Part shown: in pieces, positions 60,701 to 64,000 of the stretch
How the letters are laid out: each line of letters opens with the position of its first letter
Position numbering within the stretch: the stretch's first letter is position 1
Source of the DNA: Streptomyces sp. Ag109_O5-10
Lineage (GTDB): Bacteria > Actinomycetota > Actinomycetes > Streptomycetales > Streptomycetaceae
Assembly (NCBI RefSeq): GCF_900105755.1
Contig: NZ_FNTQ01000001.1
Span: 8,370,001 to 8,434,000 of the forward strand
Direction: 5' to 3'
DNA: 64,000 nucleotides
The notes under the pieces: model-generated
The model's input: the letters and a program-made list of their open reading frames with translations, nothing else
The model's database searches: none
What the model was told of the DNA's origin: nothing
Made by a program: the position numbers and the translations under genes

Positions 60701-61357
60701 TCAGCCGTGGTCGAGGATGCCGTCGTCCCCGCGGGCGTGTGCCGCGAACGCGGCGGCGGCACGATCGGCGTCGGCCGACTCGAGGATTTCCAGCAGCACG
60801 CCGTGGTGGTCCGCCATCTGTGTCCAGTCACCGGTGAACAGGGGGTCGGAGACAACGCGCAGAGCACGGAGGCTGGGCTCCATCAGGCTCCAGATCCGCG
60901 TGAGAAACGGGTTGCCACTGGCTTCGCACAGGCTTCTGTGAAAGCCGATGTCAGCGTCCCTGAACCGTCCGATGTCGCCTGCGGCGGCGGCTTCCCGCAT
61001 GGCCCGCACCTGGGAGCTCAGGCCCTCCATGGCTGCAGCGGTGCAGCGCTCAGCGACCGCGCGGGCCGCGAACTCCTCGATGATGACCCGTACGGCCCGC
61101 GCGGCGTCCGCGTCCTGCGAGGACACGTCGGCGACGAAGCTGCCGCGCCGAGGGATGTGATCGGCCAGGCCCTCGTGGACGAGCCGCTTCACCGCTTCCC
61201 GAACCGGAGCCTGGCTCACCCCCAGGTCGCGGGCGATCTCCGCTTCGACGAGCCGATCCCCGGCCTTGAGGTCTCCGCCGATGATCAGACCCCTGACCCG
61301 GGTGTACACCTGGTCGGACAGCAGCACCCGCGTCAACGGTTCACCGACGCCCGCCAT
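60701..61357 (-). CDS. GntR/FadR family regulator
   Basis: A 218-residue FadR-type regulator. The winged helix covers residues 10-70 (LSDQVYTRVRGLIIGGDLKAGDRLVEAEIARDLGVSQAPVREAVKRLVHEGLADHIPRRGSFVADVS), and the FCD ligand domain residues 80-205 (FRDADIGFHRSLCEASGNPFLTRIW, and DHHGVLLEILESAD with its metal-binding His). The ATG at 61357 begins the conserved part. It is divergent from the sugar-binding protein gene. Sequences TATCGAT-GATCG lie just before its own start, and related ones before the beta-helix and binding-protein genes. It is therefore the likely repressor of the locus, sensing a sugar acid or similar ligand. Confidence 0.92.
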   Translation of the reverse strand: MAGVGEPLTRVLLSDQVYTRVRGLIIGGDLKAGDRLVEAEIARDLGVSQAPVREAVKRLVHEGLADHIPRRGSFVADVSSQDADAARAVRVIIEEFAARAVAERCTAAAMEGLSSQVRAMREAAAAGDIGRFRDADIGFHRSLCEASGNPFLTRIWSLMEPSLRALRVVSDPLFTGDWTQMADHHGVLLEILESADADRAAAAFAAHARGDDGILDHG

Positions 61358-61389
61358 GACAGCCCCCTTGGGTCTCGGAACGTTTTCAC

Positions 61390-61405
61390 ATCTTATCGAT
61401 GATCG
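61390..61405. promoter_or_regulatory. GntR-type half-operator at its own gene
   Basis: TTATCGATGATCG at 61393-61405, about 36 bases before the gntR start. It resembles the operators at 60335 and 61456, so autoregulation is likely. Confidence 0.5.
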
Positions 61406-61455
61406 TGCGTCTGCGGTGCAGCTCTTGACAACCGCTGAACGACGAGGTTCATCAT

Positions 61456-61484
61456 ATCGCCTATCGATAGACGATAATCGATAG
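61456..61484. promoter_or_regulatory. GntR-type operator before the ABC importer operon
   Basis: A palindrome CTATCGATAG (61461-61470) and a matching ATCGATAG (61477-61484) form arms separated by 8 bases. The right part overlaps the ribosome binding site (AGGAGCG) of the binding-protein gene, so binding could block translation initiation as well as transcription. Confidence 0.7.
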
Positions 61485-61492
61485 GAGCGAAC

Positions 61493-62767
61493 ATGGGCCG
61501 AAGAAGATCCATCAACGCTGCGGTCGGCATCCTTCTGGGCCTGAGTCTGACGACGGCCTGCGGGGGCGGGGGGTTCGCAGGGGACTCGTCCGGCGACCCG
61601 GACTCGGGGGCCACCGGCACCGTACGGATGCTGGTGAACATCACGCCGAACCTGACCAGGGCCTACTGGCGAGAGCTGGTTGCTCCCTTCGAGAAGGCCA
61701 ATCCGGGTATCAAGGTCCAGATCGACTCCCCCACGGCCGCCGACGGTTCCGTGGACAGCACGCTCCAGCAGCTGCTGGCGGCCGGGAACGCTCCCGACGT
61801 CGTGGAGGGTTCCCACAGCGACAAGGTGGTTCCGTACCTGCGGGACCTGTCGAAGCTGAACTGGGCCGCGAACGCACCCATGGCGGACGCCCAGCGTCTG
61901 GACGGCCACCTGTACGACGTCGCGATCGGGCAGCAGGTGCAGTCGCTCGTCTTCTACAACAAGGAGGCGTTCACCAAGGCAGGTGTCACCGCACCGCCCA
62001 CCACCATGGGGGAGCTGACGGCGGCGATGAGGAAGCTCAGGGCCTCCGGATACCTGCCCATGCAGACGGCCGGCGAGTGGGTCACCCAGGCCCAGGTGAT
62101 GATGCTTTTCGCGCCGACGGTGACCACGGCCGATCCGGAGTGGTTCAAGCAGGCCGCACGAGGCGAACGGTCCCTGAGCACAGACCTGGGCGCGTCCATG
62201 AAGCTGTACAAGTCGTGGCTGGACAAGGGCTACCTCGACAAGCAGGCTCTGGGCACCAAGTATGCCGAAGCGGAGACGGACTTCCTCTCGGGCAAGGCAG
62301 CGATGTACCCCATGGGCTGCTGGTTCGTGGCCGCGGAGGCGCAGGCGAAGAAGGACTTCAAAGTGGGCGTATTCCCAGCGCCCCAGCTGAACGACTCCGC
62401 CACGCCGAGGCTGTCGGTGACGCCGGGAGCGAACTACCGCATCTTCAAGGCGAGCAACCGCCAGAAAGCCGCGGAGAAACTCGTTCAGTTCCTGACCACC
62501 GACCACGCCGCCGTGGCCGGCCAGCTCAAGCAGGACTCCTCGTTCCGCACCGGCTACCCCTACAAGCTCTCCCCGCTGGCCGACGAAGTGCAAAAGCTCC
62601 TCGACGACTCGGCGGGCCACCAGGCAATCGTCGGCAGCGGCGCCTACCAGATGCCGGCCGGGTTCGAGGCCGAGCAGAACAGGCAGGTGCAGGGCCTGTA
62701 CACGGGCGGCGACGCGACCACCGGGCTGAACAAGGTGGACACCTGGCTGAAGGCGCACGCGAGATGA
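61493..62767 (+). CDS. Extracellular sugar-binding lipoprotein of an ABC importer
   Basis: A 424-residue binding protein with a lipoprotein signal: basic start (GRRRSINAAV), hydrophobic core and lipobox ending in LTTAC with Cys23. The mature part has the solute-binding family features, including LLAAGNAPDVVEG, FYNKEAFTKAGVTAPPTTMGELTAAM, and AAMYPMGCWF. It binds a sugar at the membrane and delivers it to the permeases encoded next. The ATG follows AGGAGCGAAC, which overlaps a GntR operator. Downstream, its stop overlaps the permease start by ATGA. The sugar is unknown, but the locus suggests a polysaccharide breakdown product. Confidence 0.95.
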   Translation: MGRRRSINAAVGILLGLSLTTACGGGGFAGDSSGDPDSGATGTVRMLVNITPNLTRAYWRELVAPFEKANPGIKVQIDSPTAADGSVDSTLQQLLAAGNAPDVVEGSHSDKVVPYLRDLSKLNWAANAPMADAQRLDGHLYDVAIGQQVQSLVFYNKEAFTKAGVTAPPTTMGELTAAMRKLRASGYLPMQTAGEWVTQAQVMMLFAPTVTTADPEWFKQAARGERSLSTDLGASMKLYKSWLDKGYLDKQALGTKYAEAETDFLSGKAAMYPMGCWFVAAEAQAKKDFKVGVFPAPQLNDSATPRLSVTPGANYRIFKASNRQKAAEKLVQFLTTDHAAVAGQLKQDSSFRTGYPYKLSPLADEVQKLLDDSAGHQAIVGSGAYQMPAGFEAEQNRQVQGLYTGGDATTGLNKVDTWLKAHAR

Positions 62768-63696
62768 GCCTTTCCACCACCGCCCGGCCGGTGCGGGCCC
62801 TGCGGGGTCTGTTCGCGACCGCACGCGGACGGGACCGCCTGACGGGGCTGGTCATGACCATTCCGGCGGTTGTTCTCTTCGCTGTCATGGTGATCGTGCC
62901 GTTGGTGCTGTCGGGTTATCTCAGCCTGACCGACTGGGACGGCTACACGGCGCATCCCGCGATGGTCGGCCTGGATCACTACCGCAGCCTGCTGCACGAC
63001 CCGGAGGTGCGCCAGGCGGCCTGGATCACCGGCGTGCTGGCGGTCGTCGGTACCGTCGCCGTCAACGCCGTGGGCCTCGCACTCGCGCTCGCCATCTCCG
63101 CCCCGAGCCGCACGAACACCCTGCTGCGCACCGTGTTCTTCTACCCGTACGTCATCAGCGCACTGATCATCGGCTTCCTCTGGTCGGCCCTGCTGTCGAC
63201 GAACGGGGCCGTCAACAGTGCGCTGCGCGCGGCCGGACATGCCGGCCTGCCCTTCCTCTCCCAGCCCGGATGGGCACTGGCGAGCCTGATCGGTGTCGTG
63301 GTCTGGTCGGGGTCCGGTTTCACCCTGGTGCTGTACATCGCCGGTCTGCACACCGTTCCTGCATCCCTGCTGGAAGCCGCCCGGATCGACGGCGCCGGCC
63401 GGGGCCGAATCCTGCGCAGCGTGACTCTCCCGATGATCGCGCCGGTGGTCACCGTCAACGTCGTGCTGACCCTGGTGACCCTGCTGCGCTCCTACGATCT
63501 GGTGCTTTCGCTGACGGGAGGCGGCCCCGCGGGCAGCACGGAGACGGCCGCCTACCTGATCCTGGCCCAGTCCTTCCAGAACAACGCCCTGGGGTACGGC
63601 TCCGCCCAGTCGATGGTGCTGACGGTGGTGACCGGCATCGCCGCGCTGGCGATCACGTTCCTGCGGCGCCGCGCCGACGAGAGAGCGGGGGCGTGA
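62764..63696 (+). CDS. ABC sugar permease, MalF-like
   Basis: A 310-residue permease with six membrane helices. The EAA loop (LEAARIDGAGRGRILRSVTLPMIAPVV) is near residue 200 and contacts the ATPase. The start overlaps the preceding stop (ATGA), so translation is coupled. It forms a heterodimer with the permease encoded from 63699. The ATPase is not in the window, and Streptomyces often use a shared MsiK for such importers. Confidence 0.94.
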   Translation: MSLSTTARPVRALRGLFATARGRDRLTGLVMTIPAVVLFAVMVIVPLVLSGYLSLTDWDGYTAHPAMVGLDHYRSLLHDPEVRQAAWITGVLAVVGTVAVNAVGLALALAISAPSRTNTLLRTVFFYPYVISALIIGFLWSALLSTNGAVNSALRAAGHAGLPFLSQPGWALASLIGVVVWSGSGFTLVLYIAGLHTVPASLLEAARIDGAGRGRILRSVTLPMIAPVVTVNVVLTLVTLLRSYDLVLSLTGGGPAGSTETAAYLILAQSFQNNALGYGSAQSMVLTVVTGIAALAITFLRRRADERAGA

Positions 63697-63698
63697 CC

Positions 63699-64000
63699 AT
63701 GGTTGCCGAACCCACCACCGGACCGCCCCTGGCGTCCCGTGGCGTGGCACCCGTCATCGTCCCGGCCGCGGACCTGCCGCAGCCGGCGTCCCCCACCGGG
63801 CCCGGACGCCGCCGGCACCACATGCTGTCGAAGGCGCCGTTCTGGCGGTTGCCGCTGCTCCTGCTTGCCGTCTCCTTCATGGTGATCCCGCTGTGGCTGC
63901 TGGTGGTCAACGCCTTCAAGTCCGAACAGGACATCCGCGACGCCCCGTTCGGCCTGCCGCTGGGCCGCCTGACCCTGGCGCCTCTGCGTGCCGCCCTCAC
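63699..64000 (+). CDS. ABC sugar permease, MalG-like, cut by the window edge
   Basis: The first 100 residues of a second permease. ATG 63699 begins 3 bases after the preceding stop. A long polar N-terminus precedes the first membrane helix (WRLPLLLLAVSFMVIPLWLLVVNAFKS), followed by the typical periplasmic start. The gene continues beyond 64000. Confidence 0.85.
   Translation, partial: MVAEPTTGPPLASRGVAPVIVPAADLPQPASPTGPGRRRHHMLSKAPFWRLPLLLLAVSFMVIPLWLLVVNAFKSEQDIRDAPFGLPLGRLTLAPLRAAL

Overview
The window is high-GC actinobacterial chromosome, almost certainly Streptomyces or a close relative. Supporting signs are GC-biased third codon positions, frequent GTG starts, a WhiB-like protein, two giant LAL-type LuxR regulators, homodimeric pyruvate dehydrogenase, an actinobacterial-type cytochrome b with a PDWY motif, and an IS701-type insertion sequence. 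No rRNA or tRNA gene was seen. The gene content is accessory: redox and stress enzymes, many regulators, several pseudogenes and mobile DNA.

The main result is a very regular promoter element. TGTCACA followed by exactly 16 bases and then GGTC (more broadly C-N-GTC) occurs immediately upstream of 25 genes, operons or gene remnants, on both strands, always pointing at the gene. Seventeen copies match TGTCACA-N16-GGTC exactly and the other eight differ by one to three bases. The -35 half is what I recall for ECF41 (SigJ-type) sigma factors. The window encodes two complete ECF41-type sigma factors with a fused SnoaL-like domain, one with a shortened C-terminus, one odd protein with sigma-2 and SnoaL parts but no sigma-4, and a sigma-4 remnant. 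One complete sigma gene (23226-24215) carries the element in front of itself. The window therefore reads as a compact ECF41 regulon island of redox, detoxification and envelope functions.

Layout. 1-6.7 kb: YceI protein, ferritin-like protein, secreted hydrolase, orphan cytochrome b, WhiB, a hydrolase, MarR. 6.6-15.4 kb: short ECF sigma, tandem repeats, LAL regulator, pyruvate dehydrogenase E1/E2, NmrA pseudogene. 15.5-21.6 kb: cupin, three alpha/beta hydrolases, DUF427, OsmC, SDR. 21.7-28.6 kb: TetR, sigma-2/SnoaL protein, ECF41 sigma, NmrA, fumarate-reductase-like flavoprotein, ferredoxin, second ECF41 sigma. 28.8-37.7 kb: cupin, DUF5134, LuxC/EhpF-like acid reductase pair, GNAT, ketol-acid reductoisomerase, VOC fusion, two small proteins, SpoIIE-type phosphatase. 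37.8-43.4 kb: two copies of a 161-bp MITE, an IS701 element, MFS pump, AhpD-like and NmrA operon, flavoprotein remnant. 43.6-57.6 kb: second LAL regulator, FtsX-like permease, GNAT, type II NADH dehydrogenase, methyltransferase, 2-hydroxyacid dehydrogenase, a miniature cytochrome b, nitroreductase/HxlR pair, sigma remnant, SDR. 58-64 kb: an unrelated carbohydrate locus with a secreted beta-helix protein, GntR regulator and ABC sugar importer.

How it fits together. Genes with the element include a lone respiratory cytochrome b, a type II NADH dehydrogenase, a ferredoxin, a flavoprotein, NmrA-type NAD(P)-binding proteins, peroxide-handling OsmC and AhpD-like proteins, cupins, and an Fe-S regulator. 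This points to electron-flow rerouting and detoxification under one switch. Gene pairs (NmrA plus flavoprotein, hydrolases, cytochrome b) occur twice, and promoters remain intact in front of decayed copies, so the island seems to have grown by duplication of promoter-plus-gene modules.
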